A DNA stretch of 64,000 nucleotides from Pseudobdellovibrionaceae bacterium. GTDB taxonomy: Bacteria > Bdellovibrionota > Bdellovibrionia > Bdellovibrionales > UBA1609. This document shows, in pieces, positions 26,154 to 34,111 of the stretch (position 1 is the stretch's first letter; every line of letters begins with the position of its first letter). The notes below the pieces were generated by a model. The model was not told the DNA's origin. It saw only the letters and a program-made list of their open reading frames with translations, and searched no databases. The position numbers were made by a program, and so were the translations under genes. The stretch covers positions 1 through 64,000 of the forward strand of contig JAMLIO010000005.1 in assembly GCA_023954155.1 (NCBI GenBank). Direction: 5' to 3'.

Positions 26154-26159
26154 TATAAT
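26154..26159 (+). promoter_or_regulatory. Possible -10 box for the nucleoside phosphorylase gene
   Basis: A perfect TATAAT at 26154-26159 lies 20 bases before the ATG at 26180. The matching -35 at about 26131-26136 (TAACAA) is weak. If used, the leader would be very short, and it argues against the upstream GTG at 26162. Confidence 0.4.
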
Positions 26160-26179
26160 CTGTGGCAGGATACGCCGTG

Positions 26180-26854
26180 ATGCAAGTTAGAACTTTGGTG
26201 TTATGCCCTCTTAAAGTTGAAATGAAGTTTCTTGTAGAAGCTCTCCAAGATGAGGTCGGCGTTTTTGTGCAAGAGGATCGAGGTCCACAGGGACAAAAGA
26301 TCTATCTGCTTCCAGAAAAGAATCTGGCCATTATGGTGGGGGGACATGGGAAAGTGAACTTTGCTTTGGCCTGCGCGCGAGCCTTACAGTTTTTTTCTGG
26401 AGTGAAACAACTTTGGTGTGTGGGCAGTGCGGGGGCTCTCAGTTCGAGTTTAAATGTGGGTGATGTCATCTTGGCGGAAAAGACCACAGAGCATGATTTT
26501 AAATCCAGCGCTTTGGACCATAAAAACCCAGAGTTTCAAGTCTCAGAGTCTCTTCTTATTGAACTGAAAAATAAAGCCCAAAATACAAAACAAATTAAAT
26601 TTGGCAGTATTGCTAGTGGCGATGAGGACATTGTAAGCGAAGAGCGAGCAAGGGAACTTTACGAACAGACAGGGGCCTTGGCTGTAGCCTGGGAAGGGGC
26701 GGGTGGAGCACGAGCCTGTCAGGGCCTAAGCGTAGACTTTGTGGAGCTTAGAGCCATCACAGACCTTGCCAATGCCCAAACGTTAAACGATTTTGCCATC
26801 CACCTTAAGCCTGCTATGAAAAATTTGGCCCAAGCTCTTTTAATCTTGATCTGA
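26180..26854 (+). CDS. Nucleoside phosphorylase-family protein (MTA/SAH nucleosidase-like)
   Basis: A 224-aa enzyme of the PNP/UDP phosphorylase superfamily. Motifs: LAIMVGGHGKVNFALACARAL, WCVGSAGALSS (phosphate or nucleoside loop), SGDEDIVSEERARELY, AVAWEGAGGARAC with the catalytic Glu, and FVELRAITDLAN with the catalytic Asp. It cleaves or phosphorolyses the glycosidic bond of a nucleoside such as 5'-methylthioadenosine, S-adenosylhomocysteine or futalosine; I cannot tell which. Start placed at ATG 26180, with AGGA nine bases upstream and a TATAAT close before; GTG 26177 or 26162 are alternatives. Confidence 0.85.
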   Translation: MQVRTLVLCPLKVEMKFLVEALQDEVGVFVQEDRGPQGQKIYLLPEKNLAIMVGGHGKVNFALACARALQFFSGVKQLWCVGSAGALSSSLNVGDVILAEKTTEHDFKSSALDHKNPEFQVSESLLIELKNKAQNTKQIKFGSIASGDEDIVSEERARELYEQTGALAVAWEGAGGARACQGLSVDFVELRAITDLANAQTLNDFAIHLKPAMKNLAQALLILI

Positions 26855-26915
26855 GCCAGTGTACTTCTGCCCTAAAAGCTGCTATAGGAGCCTATCTTAA
26901 GAGGGGAGATAGAAG

Positions 26916-29015
26916 ATGGGTAAGAATCTTAAACAGAACTTTGTTGTTGTCGTTGCAATCCTTTGGGGTTGTATTTTAGGAAGTACAACCAGTGCGTGGG
27001 CTGATGCGGCCCCAACCACATCACCTTTAACACTGACACGCGATATGCTGGTGTTAGAAGATGCAGCCACTTTGGATGCCTCTTGTGCTTTGTCACCTAG
27101 TGACCCTTTTGAGCGTCCTCACCGTATTTCTAAGGGGTCAAAAAAATATGGTAATGAGTGTGTGGATACAGACCGTTTTCGTTACTCTGAAATTTTAAAT
27201 CAAAACAAATCCGAGATCGTATTTTCTAACTATCGACATTTAGATGAGTACTGGACTGCGGCTTTGTCTTTAAACGCCGTGGTGGATCAAGTTTTTTTCC
27301 ATGTGGTGCGCTTTGAAGCGATTTCTGGAGTCATTGCTGCGCACACTCAATTAAGAATTAAATTTTCCAACCAAAGCCCATTGAAGCTGGTCTCTCAACT
27401 TGATCCACAAAAGACCACAGAGGTGTTTGATCTGGTGATCTCTTTTGAAGCGGGTCGTCCTGTGAATGTTCCTTATAACTTTGCTTTAGGGGCTGTGGAC
27501 AACTATGTGTCTATGGCTCGTATTTTATCAGGCCATCAAAGACTAGCAGAAAGCACAGAGAACACCACAGAACAGTACGAACTTGAAATCCCCCAAGAAG
27601 AAAAACTTCACATTGCTCTGCTTGGAATTGAAAAATCCTCTCGTGACGGGTTTTCACGTTTCTATAATACAGTCAGTGAGAACTGTACTACGGATGCCTT
27701 TGGAATTTTAGATGCACTAAGTTCTATGCAAGGCCGTGCAGAACCTTTTTTGACCGTTTTATCTAACGATCCTGTTGCGGGCCCCTCTATCCGTGCCCTA
27801 CAAGAAAGAAAGATTTTAAAGGCACGATTTGCAGATTTAGATGAAGAACTGATGAAAGGGATCAGTGGTTATAAGCCTGAAACCAGCATCAATTCTACAA
27901 GTTCTGGTTTTTTACCTTATGTTAAAGATCATCCTTATTCGCTTGTGATCTCTAGCCCTGAAGAACGACTTTTATCCGTAGAGCAGCTGCAAGCCGTACA
28001 AGAGATCAAAGCTTTGACCTATGAAGCGGTCCCTAGAGCTTTACACTTAGTGGGTTCATCTTTGATGTTAGCGCAAGGCGATTCCAGAGATTTTTTATTT
28101 ACATTCTTAAAAGAAGCCTCTTCATCTTTAGAAAAGCGCATTCAAAAGATCAATGGCAGTCTGCCTGAGCAAGCTGTAGAAGTGGTGGCCTACCTTGTGC
28201 CTTGGCAGGGTGGAGGACAAAAGGTCAACTTGAATACAGTGAGCAGCATGCAAGCCCGTTTACCTTTTGATTTTTATCAGATCAGTCATAAAGATATTGG
28301 ACTTGTGTCTGCGGGCATTGCGCGTGCCACTCAAACTCAAAGCATTCCTGAGTTTGGTCTTCAGGCTTACGCCATTGCTTTGCAGTTTTATCTTAAAAAA
28401 GATGCGTGGTCGGTCTCTATGCAGGTGTTAGGTGGATTGAATGAGAGAAATGAAACCTTAGCTGTGGCCAACCCTCAAGTGAACATCAGCAGTTTTATTA
28501 TTCCCGAAGCTCCACGTCGTTCCGAGCAGCCCGTAGTGCTTTTGAATGTGACTTTAACACCGCAAGATAAAAGTGTACCTCAGTTCAATATGGAGTTTGG
28601 ATCTTTTGGTGGGTTAAAAGCCAGAACGCAACCTAAAGCTTATGGGCAAATGTCCATTATGAATTCTGGATTTTGCGAGAGCCGTTTGGCTGTAACACCA
28701 AGACTAGAAGGGAAATTTGCAGGAGAAGCCACAGGCTATTCCGTTGTAGATTATATTTTTGAAGGCAAATTCGTATCCTTTAATATTTTTAAAGTGAACA
28801 TGGATTTAGAAACCCAACGAATCATCGACATGGACATCCGCTTTAACTTTTATATCTTGGGTCTTCCAATTTCTTGCTTATCCCAAGACAGCGTGAACGA
28901 CAGTTTCAAACAAAGTGCTAACGAACAGATCGAACAAATGGTCAAAAGCCTACAATCTTCCGATGCCACAAACCTTGTCACACCCATCGTTGATAAAGTG
29001 CTAAGCAACAACTAG
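26916..29015 (+). CDS. Large exported protein, possible Lnb/DUF4105-type N-terminal domain
   Basis: A 699-aa secreted protein with a signal peptide ending SAWA-D (about 30). Residues about 85-270 include RYSEILNQNKSEIVF, YWTAALSLNAVVDQVFFHVV and a FYNTVSENCTTDAFGILDAL segment whose Asn-Cys resembles the Lnb N-terminal (DUF4105) motif; this likeness is moderate. The rest is unique and beta-rich, with a C-terminal GQMSIMNSGFCESRLAV and a long LEGKFAGEATGY strand set. GGGGAGATAGAAG precedes the ATG. The gene ends inside the arm of a 56-bp inverted repeat. Confidence 0.65.
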   Translation: MGKNLKQNFVVVVAILWGCILGSTTSAWADAAPTTSPLTLTRDMLVLEDAATLDASCALSPSDPFERPHRISKGSKKYGNECVDTDRFRYSEILNQNKSEIVFSNYRHLDEYWTAALSLNAVVDQVFFHVVRFEAISGVIAAHTQLRIKFSNQSPLKLVSQLDPQKTTEVFDLVISFEAGRPVNVPYNFALGAVDNYVSMARILSGHQRLAESTENTTEQYELEIPQEEKLHIALLGIEKSSRDGFSRFYNTVSENCTTDAFGILDALSSMQGRAEPFLTVLSNDPVAGPSIRALQERKILKARFADLDEELMKGISGYKPETSINSTSSGFLPYVKDHPYSLVISSPEERLLSVEQLQAVQEIKALTYEAVPRALHLVGSSLMLAQGDSRDFLFTFLKEASSSLEKRIQKINGSLPEQAVEVVAYLVPWQGGGQKVNLNTVSSMQARLPFDFYQISHKDIGLVSAGIARATQTQSIPEFGLQAYAIALQFYLKKDAWSVSMQVLGGLNERNETLAVANPQVNISSFIIPEAPRRSEQPVVLLNVTLTPQDKSVPQFNMEFGSFGGLKARTQPKAYGQMSIMNSGFCESRLAVTPRLEGKFAGEATGYSVVDYIFEGKFVSFNIFKVNMDLETQRIIDMDIRFNFYILGLPISCLSQDSVNDSFKQSANEQIEQMVKSLQSSDATNLVTPIVDKVLSNN

Positions 29016-29220
29016 GCTCTGGATTCGGACTTAGATTTATAACTTAGAATTTCTGAGTCTTTATTATTATATATACTCAAAATGCTCAGACAGTGACGTT
29101 TGTCATGATTTTGCGTTCGCAAAATCACGCCAAGCCGAACTCGCATTTCGACCATATATAATAAAAAGACTCAGAAATTCTAAGTTATAAATCTAAGTCC
29201 GAATCCAGAGCCTAGTCGTT
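29007..29220. repeat. Long inverted repeat, 56-bp arms, spanning two stop codons
   Basis: Bases 29007-29062 pair with 29165-29220 with one mismatch (29010/29217). About eleven more pairs follow after a one-base slip. The arms hold the stop codon of the plus-strand gene (29013-29015) and of the minus-strand ThrE-type gene (29212-29214). The 102-base centre holds a second copy of the 84-bp palindrome family (29104-29156). Confidence 0.9.
29104..29156. repeat. Partial second copy of the palindromic repeat
   Basis: About 53 bases match the centre and right half of the repeat at 758-841 with roughly five differences, including the inner TGATTTTGCG...CGCAAAATCA hairpin. The left distal arm is missing and replaced by unrelated sequence. 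It lies inside the loop of the 29007-29220 inverted repeat. Confidence 0.8.
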
Positions 29221-30519
29221 GGGGATTTGGATATCGCCTGTGATCTTGCGGTAAATGCGGTAAGGAAAGCGGGCGGTGATTAGGCCGAACACGATTGAGG
29301 CTGTGATCAGGGAGATTTTTAAAATGGTGGTGTCGGTAGTCAGTGTATTGCGGCCGTGTTCGATGCCGATATCGCTGTAGTTGTAAAGTGAAGCAGACAA
29401 TACTCCAGGGACTAAAGAGATGATGCCTGGGACGGAGAAGACTTGGCTGGGAATTTTGAACATGCGGGCAAAGGTTAGACTGCTTAGGCCTACAATCAAT
29501 GAGCTTAAAAATGTGGGGAACACATAGTTTTGGTCTGTTCCTAATAAGTATACGGTGGCCCAGCCTAGAACGCCTGAAATCGAAGAAAAAATAATATATT
29601 TAGCAGGAGTCTGAAAGCGTATGGCAAAGGCGGTCACAATCGCAAAGGTGGCCACAAGGTTAATGCTAAAGCCTAAAGTGTGGGCTCCCGCAAATCTAAG
29701 ATTGAGCTGAGTTTCAGAGTAACCTAAGGTGTCCAAGGCATCTACGCCTAAGAACAGAGCCGTTCCAATGGCCAGAAGAACCAAAAGCCCTTGCGCCATT
29801 TTTACTGTTCCAGACACAAAGTTATGCTCGGCCAGTTCTGACACGGCGGTGGTGAGCATAAGTCCAGGCACCATGTTGATTAAAGGGCCAATAAACACGG
29901 ATTCGATAGGAATTTTGAAATTCACAGATAAAATGGCAGAGATCACAATACAAAACAAAGAGCCAAAAAACACAAAAAAGATACGCGTAAAGGACAGCAC
30001 GTTCATCATAGGTTGAATGAGCATGATTAAGATCAAGCTAAGGATTCCACTGCCAAAGGCTGCTAAGAAGTTAGAGAACTCTAAAATGCTCACTAAAAAC
30101 CCAATAGCAAAAGAACAGATGAGCACCAGAATGTTTGAGTACAGGGGAGCTAAGAACTCTGGGGTGCGGACCTTTTTGTGACCTTGTTTTAAAGTGATAT
30201 CTTTATTGATAAGTTGCTCAAAGAGGTGGTCAATTTTAAAGAGGGCGTTGAGGTCAATGTCAGACTCTTTGATGCGCCTGAGTGTGGTGGCAAAACGTTC
30301 TTTTTGGTCAAAAGCTGAGATGATAAGAGCGGAAGGGGTGGCAAAAACCTCGGCCTCGATATGATAGGCTTGCCCTAGGCGCCATATTTTTTCCTCTAGA
30401 CGGGTTGTAGGTCCGCCAACTTGCAAATAATAGGCTCCCAGCCTAAGTGAGCAGCGTTCAAAGTCGTTAAGCAGTTTGCGTTGTTGGCTAGAAATCTTTT
30501 TGTTGTCTTCAAGAGTCAT
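29212..30519 (-). CDS. Threonine/serine exporter, ThrE family
   Basis: Integral membrane exporter of 435 aa with both ThrE domains. The N-terminal domain (about 1-250, DUF1212) keeps GGPTTRLEEKIWRLG and EVFATPSALIIS; the C-terminal domain (about 270-430) has the second helix bundle ending PYRIYR. About ten hydrophobic helices are visible. It is predicted to export threonine or serine by proton exchange; substrate is by family only. The last codons and stop lie in the arm of the large inverted repeat shared with the convergent gene. Confidence 0.9.
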   Translation of the reverse strand: MTLEDNKKISSQQRKLLNDFERCSLRLGAYYLQVGGPTTRLEEKIWRLGQAYHIEAEVFATPSALIISAFDQKERFATTLRRIKESDIDLNALFKIDHLFEQLINKDITLKQGHKKVRTPEFLAPLYSNILVLICSFAIGFLVSILEFSNFLAAFGSGILSLILIMLIQPMMNVLSFTRIFFVFFGSLFCIVISAILSVNFKIPIESVFIGPLINMVPGLMLTTAVSELAEHNFVSGTVKMAQGLLVLLAIGTALFLGVDALDTLGYSETQLNLRFAGAHTLGFSINLVATFAIVTAFAIRFQTPAKYIIFSSISGVLGWATVYLLGTDQNYVFPTFLSSLIVGLSSLTFARMFKIPSQVFSVPGIISLVPGVLSASLYNYSDIGIEHGRNTLTTDTTILKISLITASIVFGLITARFPYRIYRKITGDIQIPND

Positions 30520-30675
30520 ACTCTAGTTATGGTTGGATTAGGAATGAAAGTAAAGTCTGGAAAACAAAATCAAACTGAATCAGAAAAAATCTTCACAGAT
30601 GCCGTTAATGAAAAATGAAATCTGACGATAAGGCCATTAAGAGCAACACTACTAAGATAATTTAAGGGACATATC

Positions 30676-30879
30676 ATGAGAGTATTAAAAGAAAGAGTGT
30701 CTCACGTTGAGGCACTCGCATTAAAGACCTACCTTGAAAGTCATGGCCTAACGGTTCAAATTGTGGGGACCCACAGCATCTACACCCAAATTCTAAACGA
30801 AGTCTTAGTGCTTGTGAACGAATCCGAATACGTCGAAGCCGAAAGTCTACTTGCCGAATTCACAGAGGCTTATCACTAG
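30676..30879 (+). CDS. DUF2007-like small protein
   Basis: A 67-aa soluble protein matching the DUF2007 (putative signal-transducing) pattern: VLKERVSHVEALALKTYLESHGL, then a beta strand, then a LVNESEYVEAESLLAEF helix. It has no signal peptide. Function unknown. The ATG follows AAGGGACATATC. A single-gene unit; the following secreted gene is separated by 120 bases. Confidence 0.83.
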   Translation: MRVLKERVSHVEALALKTYLESHGLTVQIVGTHSIYTQILNEVLVLVNESEYVEAESLLAEFTEAYH

Positions 30880-31000
30880 GTTCGTCTTATCCATAGTTGT
30901 TACCAAACTCACCTTTCATATTTTTATAGGCTGTCAAACGTCAGTGCGCATTAAGTTTTTTCTAGTTGAGATTTTAAGGCTCTTTTGCTTTTATCGCAGA

Positions 31001-31600
31001 ATGAAATCTTTATTTATAATCTTATTTATGAGTCCTATAGTTTTTGCTGCGACAGAAAACACCAAAAATAGCCTACCTGTAGTCTATGACGGGGGCATCA
31101 AACAGGGCCCAACTTGTGCGCCTAAAATGGCTCAGCGTTTTTCTACATCGGCAGAAGAATACAAAGGTATGGAGGTTCACCGTTTAGCGATGACTGATTT
31201 GGCCTTACCCAAGGACGACCAAGAGACTGTAGAGCTTGATTGCTACGGAGTTTTACTTGTGTCGGGTTCAACACACGAAAAGGCGGAGTTGCCTTTTACA
31301 ATGAAAACAGCAGATGGAGCTCTAGATCAAATTAAGTGTTTTGATGAAAAGCCCTTAAACAAAACGGTATCTCAAGTTCTTGGGAAATATAGAAGATCTT
31401 GTTTTTATGCTATGCCATTAAATATACTTACCGAAAAGAATATGCTTTTCGCAGATTGGTCTAGGAATAGAACCAACCAAATTATAGTTCACTACCCTTT
31501 GGAAGAACCCATATACAAATTTAATTGCAAACCTAAGCACAAACCTAAAGTGAGTGCTTTTAAAAAGATACTACAAAGAGAGTATTGCATCTCTATTTAA
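31001..31600 (+). CDS. Secreted hypothetical protein
   Basis: A 199-aa exported protein. The ATG at 31001 begins a signal peptide (KSLFIILFMSPIVFA); the longer frame starts 150 bases upstream and would overlap the DUF2007 gene. The mature part has six cysteines in a beta-rich chain, which could form disulphides (for example CAPKM, LDCYG, IKCFD, SCFYAM, FNCKPK and YCIS). I recognise no family. No good ribosome-binding site is visible, so the start is less certain. Confidence 0.6.
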   Translation: MKSLFIILFMSPIVFAATENTKNSLPVVYDGGIKQGPTCAPKMAQRFSTSAEEYKGMEVHRLAMTDLALPKDDQETVELDCYGVLLVSGSTHEKAELPFTMKTADGALDQIKCFDEKPLNKTVSQVLGKYRRSCFYAMPLNILTEKNMLFADWSRNRTNQIIVHYPLEEPIYKFNCKPKHKPKVSAFKKILQREYCISI

Positions 31601-31682
31601 TATCTATCATGATGTCTGGGTGATTTAGGATTTTGCTTCATGGGCTGTGCCTCGACAGAGTTTAGATTCAAAAAGGAATTTT

Positions 31683-32021
31683 ATGCCTCATATTATTATT
31701 GAACATTCAGACAACTTGGGCTCAGAGGATCAACTTAAAAACTTAGCTATGGATTTACATGCTACCATGGCCCAACAAGAAACCATAAAAATAGAGGCTT
31801 TAAAAACTCGAACCTGTGTCAGCCACAACGTCGTTCTTGGAACGGGCCAAAAGAACCAACTTTTGCATATTACATTTCTGCTGCTTGCGGGTCGATCCGA
31901 TGAGTTAAAGCAAACTTTTATTAAGGCTCTATCTGAAACCGCAAAACCTTACTATGACCCTTCGGTCTGTAGTTTTTCAGTTGAAGTTAAAGAACTAGAG
32001 ACCTACTACACCGAAAGATAA
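31683..32021 (+). CDS. 5-carboxymethyl-2-hydroxymuconate isomerase-like protein
   Basis: A 112-aa tautomerase-fold protein of the CHMI (HpaF) family. From the ATG at 31683 it begins MPHIIIEHSDNL, exposing the catalytic Pro after Met removal, and AAGGAATTTT precedes it; the longer frame would hide that Pro, so the internal start is chosen. Conserved RTCVSHNVVLGTG and HITFLLLAGRSDELK segments support the family. No other homoprotocatechuate pathway genes are nearby, so the real substrate is uncertain. Confidence 0.85.
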   Translation: MPHIIIEHSDNLGSEDQLKNLAMDLHATMAQQETIKIEALKTRTCVSHNVVLGTGQKNQLLHITFLLLAGRSDELKQTFIKALSETAKPYYDPSVCSFSVEVKELETYYTER

Positions 32022-32198
32022 TCAGGTGTATTTGTAATGACCTAAATTTGAGACATCTTCATAAGCAAAGCTTATAGCTTATCCTATGTAAAATTTATGA
32101 GCATATGCACATGAAATACAGGGGTTCTGAGGCTCAGATCGTATTAAAATGGTTTAAAAGTGACAATTATTGGCCTCATATTTGCCTATATATGAGGC

Positions 32199-33152
32199 AT
32201 GAGAAGGACTACAACTTATATTTTTCTATCTGTTTTATGTGGATCAAGTTATCAGTTTGCTGAAGCTGCGTCCTTATTTGAGCTACCTGGTTTAACTTTT
32301 CAATCTACTGAAGAGTCAAAACAAGAGTCTTGCGCCGAGAAAGCCACCATTCATCGCGGGCAACGTTTGTTTAGTCCCACAGTGTTTCACACACCAATTG
32401 TTAAACAAGGTGGAAGATGTCGTTTATTAGATGAAAATCGTAAAACCTTAGCCAAAGTTCCATGTGAATTTAAAAGACATTGTGACATGCAAGGTGTGTG
32501 TTTCCTTAAAAAGGGACAAAAACTTGTAGGCTATAACTTTATTAAGAAAAAAAGAGGGGTAGAGGTGTATGCCGAAGTGGACTCTAGTCGCTGTCCTTAT
32601 GGATATGGCGTGTGGAGCAAAGAGCATAACCGTTCTGTATGTATGGATCCTTACCGTTCTGTTGCAGCAGACAACCATTATCACAAAACAGGTACGGTAC
32701 TTTATTTCCCAGCATTGAAAGGTCTAAAACTTCCTGACAACAGTGTGCACGATGGTTATATGGTCGTGCGCTCTACAGGGGGAGCGATTAAAGGTCGTGA
32801 TCGTTTTGATTTTTATACAGGACTTTGCGCTGATCCTGAGGTGAAAAGCATGTTATGCAAAAGCCATTCTTTCACCCAAGACTTAGTCAAAAGAGGCTTT
32901 GGCCAGATTGCAAAACTTAAGAAGAACAAAGGTTGTTTTTACAATTATTATAAAGTGCCTGAATCCTTAAAAAATGTGGTGCTTGCAAAAAGGAATTATC
33001 CTGATTTGCCACAATTAGATGTGCTGATGGCACATTCTAAAATGCAAAATCTTATTGGTGCACAAGATAGACCAGTAAGAGCTCAATCTGTTTTATTGAA
33101 TGCTCAAAATCCAGAATCTACTTTTTTTCCAATGGAGATGAGCAGCAACTAA
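32199..33152 (+). CDS. Secreted 3D-domain protein
   Basis: Exported 317-aa protein with a signal peptide ending AEA-A. The middle (about 165-210) matches the 3D (Asp-Asp-Asp) domain of MltA-like and cell-wall enzymes: GTVLYFPALKGLKLPDNS, then HDGYMVVRSTGGAIKGRDRFDFYTG with the GGAIKG and D-x-F signs. Eight or more cysteines lie around it (for example CRLLDENRKTLAKVPCEFKRHC), so a secreted disulphide-rich enzyme is plausible. Peptidoglycan activity is inferred. It is followed by a lipoprotein gene 38 bases later. Confidence 0.72.
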   Translation: MRRTTTYIFLSVLCGSSYQFAEAASLFELPGLTFQSTEESKQESCAEKATIHRGQRLFSPTVFHTPIVKQGGRCRLLDENRKTLAKVPCEFKRHCDMQGVCFLKKGQKLVGYNFIKKKRGVEVYAEVDSSRCPYGYGVWSKEHNRSVCMDPYRSVAADNHYHKTGTVLYFPALKGLKLPDNSVHDGYMVVRSTGGAIKGRDRFDFYTGLCADPEVKSMLCKSHSFTQDLVKRGFGQIAKLKKNKGCFYNYYKVPESLKNVVLAKRNYPDLPQLDVLMAHSKMQNLIGAQDRPVRAQSVLLNAQNPESTFFPMEMSSN

Positions 33153-33190
33153 AAAATAAAGAAACATATTTCATTAACTAGGGGGTAAAA

Positions 33191-33937
33191 ATGAAATGGG
33201 TTAAAATTCTACTAATCAGCAGTTTAGCTGTATTACAATTCTCAGCATGTAGCTTAGACAGCAACGACGAAGGCATGAGTGTCTCTCGTATGAAAGACGG
33301 TAATCGTGGTTTACCTGTACCTGCAGGAGATATTCCTAATCTTGATGTGCAGAATCTTCAAGCCACAGATTGGGGACGTATTCACTCTAATGAGCTTCCA
33401 GAGGCATTTAGACAGAAGTTAATGTTGATGATGCAAACAACACCTGGTGTAACTCCATTGCTAGGGAACGTAAGCCCAGCGGTGACATCTCCAGATGGAA
33501 CTGGTGTTGCGTTTAAAGGACGCTTGCATTCAGCAGATAATCTAAGCTTATCCTCTGGTGCTAATGCTTACTTTGAATCTTTAAAAACCAAGCCTAATAA
33601 AATACAGCTGTATATTGGGATTTTTGATAGTTATGTAGGACAGTGGAGCAACGGGACTGTTATTGAGCCTTATTCATTTTATTTTGGTGCTTTAAACTCA
33701 GGTTATAATGGTAACATCGCATTTGAGTATCAGATCGAAACTGGACAGGCTTCCTACCAGCTTTATTTAATAGATCAATATGGTGCCATCGCTTTTTCTG
33801 GAACGCTTGTATCTGGGGCACCTATGTACACAGAAGGTGTTGTTTTTTATCAATCTAAATTACAGGGAAGTACAGCAACTTGGACTCAAATTGGTAACTT
33901 TAAAATTGGAGCTTGCAACTTATTTAAGTGTTCTTAA
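33191..33937 (+). CDS. Hypothetical lipoprotein
   Basis: A 248-aa predicted lipoprotein with lipobox FSAC (Cys20). After an acidic linker it looks beta-rich, with repeated Tyr/Gly-containing strands (for example PYSFYFGALNSGYNGNIAFEYQIETG, quoted to 20 as PYSFYFGALNSGYNGNIAFE). The end KIGACNLFKCS holds a Cys pair. No family is recognised. AGGGGGTAAAA precedes the ATG. Its stop lies in the first of three consecutive hairpins. Confidence 0.7.
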   Translation: MKWVKILLISSLAVLQFSACSLDSNDEGMSVSRMKDGNRGLPVPAGDIPNLDVQNLQATDWGRIHSNELPEAFRQKLMLMMQTTPGVTPLLGNVSPAVTSPDGTGVAFKGRLHSADNLSLSSGANAYFESLKTKPNKIQLYIGIFDSYVGQWSNGTVIEPYSFYFGALNSGYNGNIAFEYQIETGQASYQLYLIDQYGAIAFSGTLVSGAPMYTEGVVFYQSKLQGSTATWTQIGNFKIGACNLFKCS

Positions 33938-34100
33938 GACGGTGCTTATGGGACAAGCATTAAGAACGGCGAAATAAGACGCAAAAGATTTACGCAATGA
34001 CTCATTTACCTTGGATTGGGGGCTTATAAATACCCCCCAGGTCATAAGCTCCCAATCTAACTTTATACTTCCGCCTCCAAAGACTTGTTTTTTGGAGGCG
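33930..34100 (+). other. Run of three intergenic hairpins
   Basis: Three stem-loops occur in 171 bases: 33930-33967 (GTTCTTAA/TTAAGAAC plus TGCTT/AAGCA), 34014-34057 (14-bp arms with one mismatch), and 34072-34100 (exact 10-bp arms CGCCTCCAAA/TTTGGAGGCG). None has a T-run. The last stem's 3' arm holds the GGAGG nearest the next gene (ATG 34112). Confidence 0.7.
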
Positions 34101-34111
34101 TTCTTGTTCAA

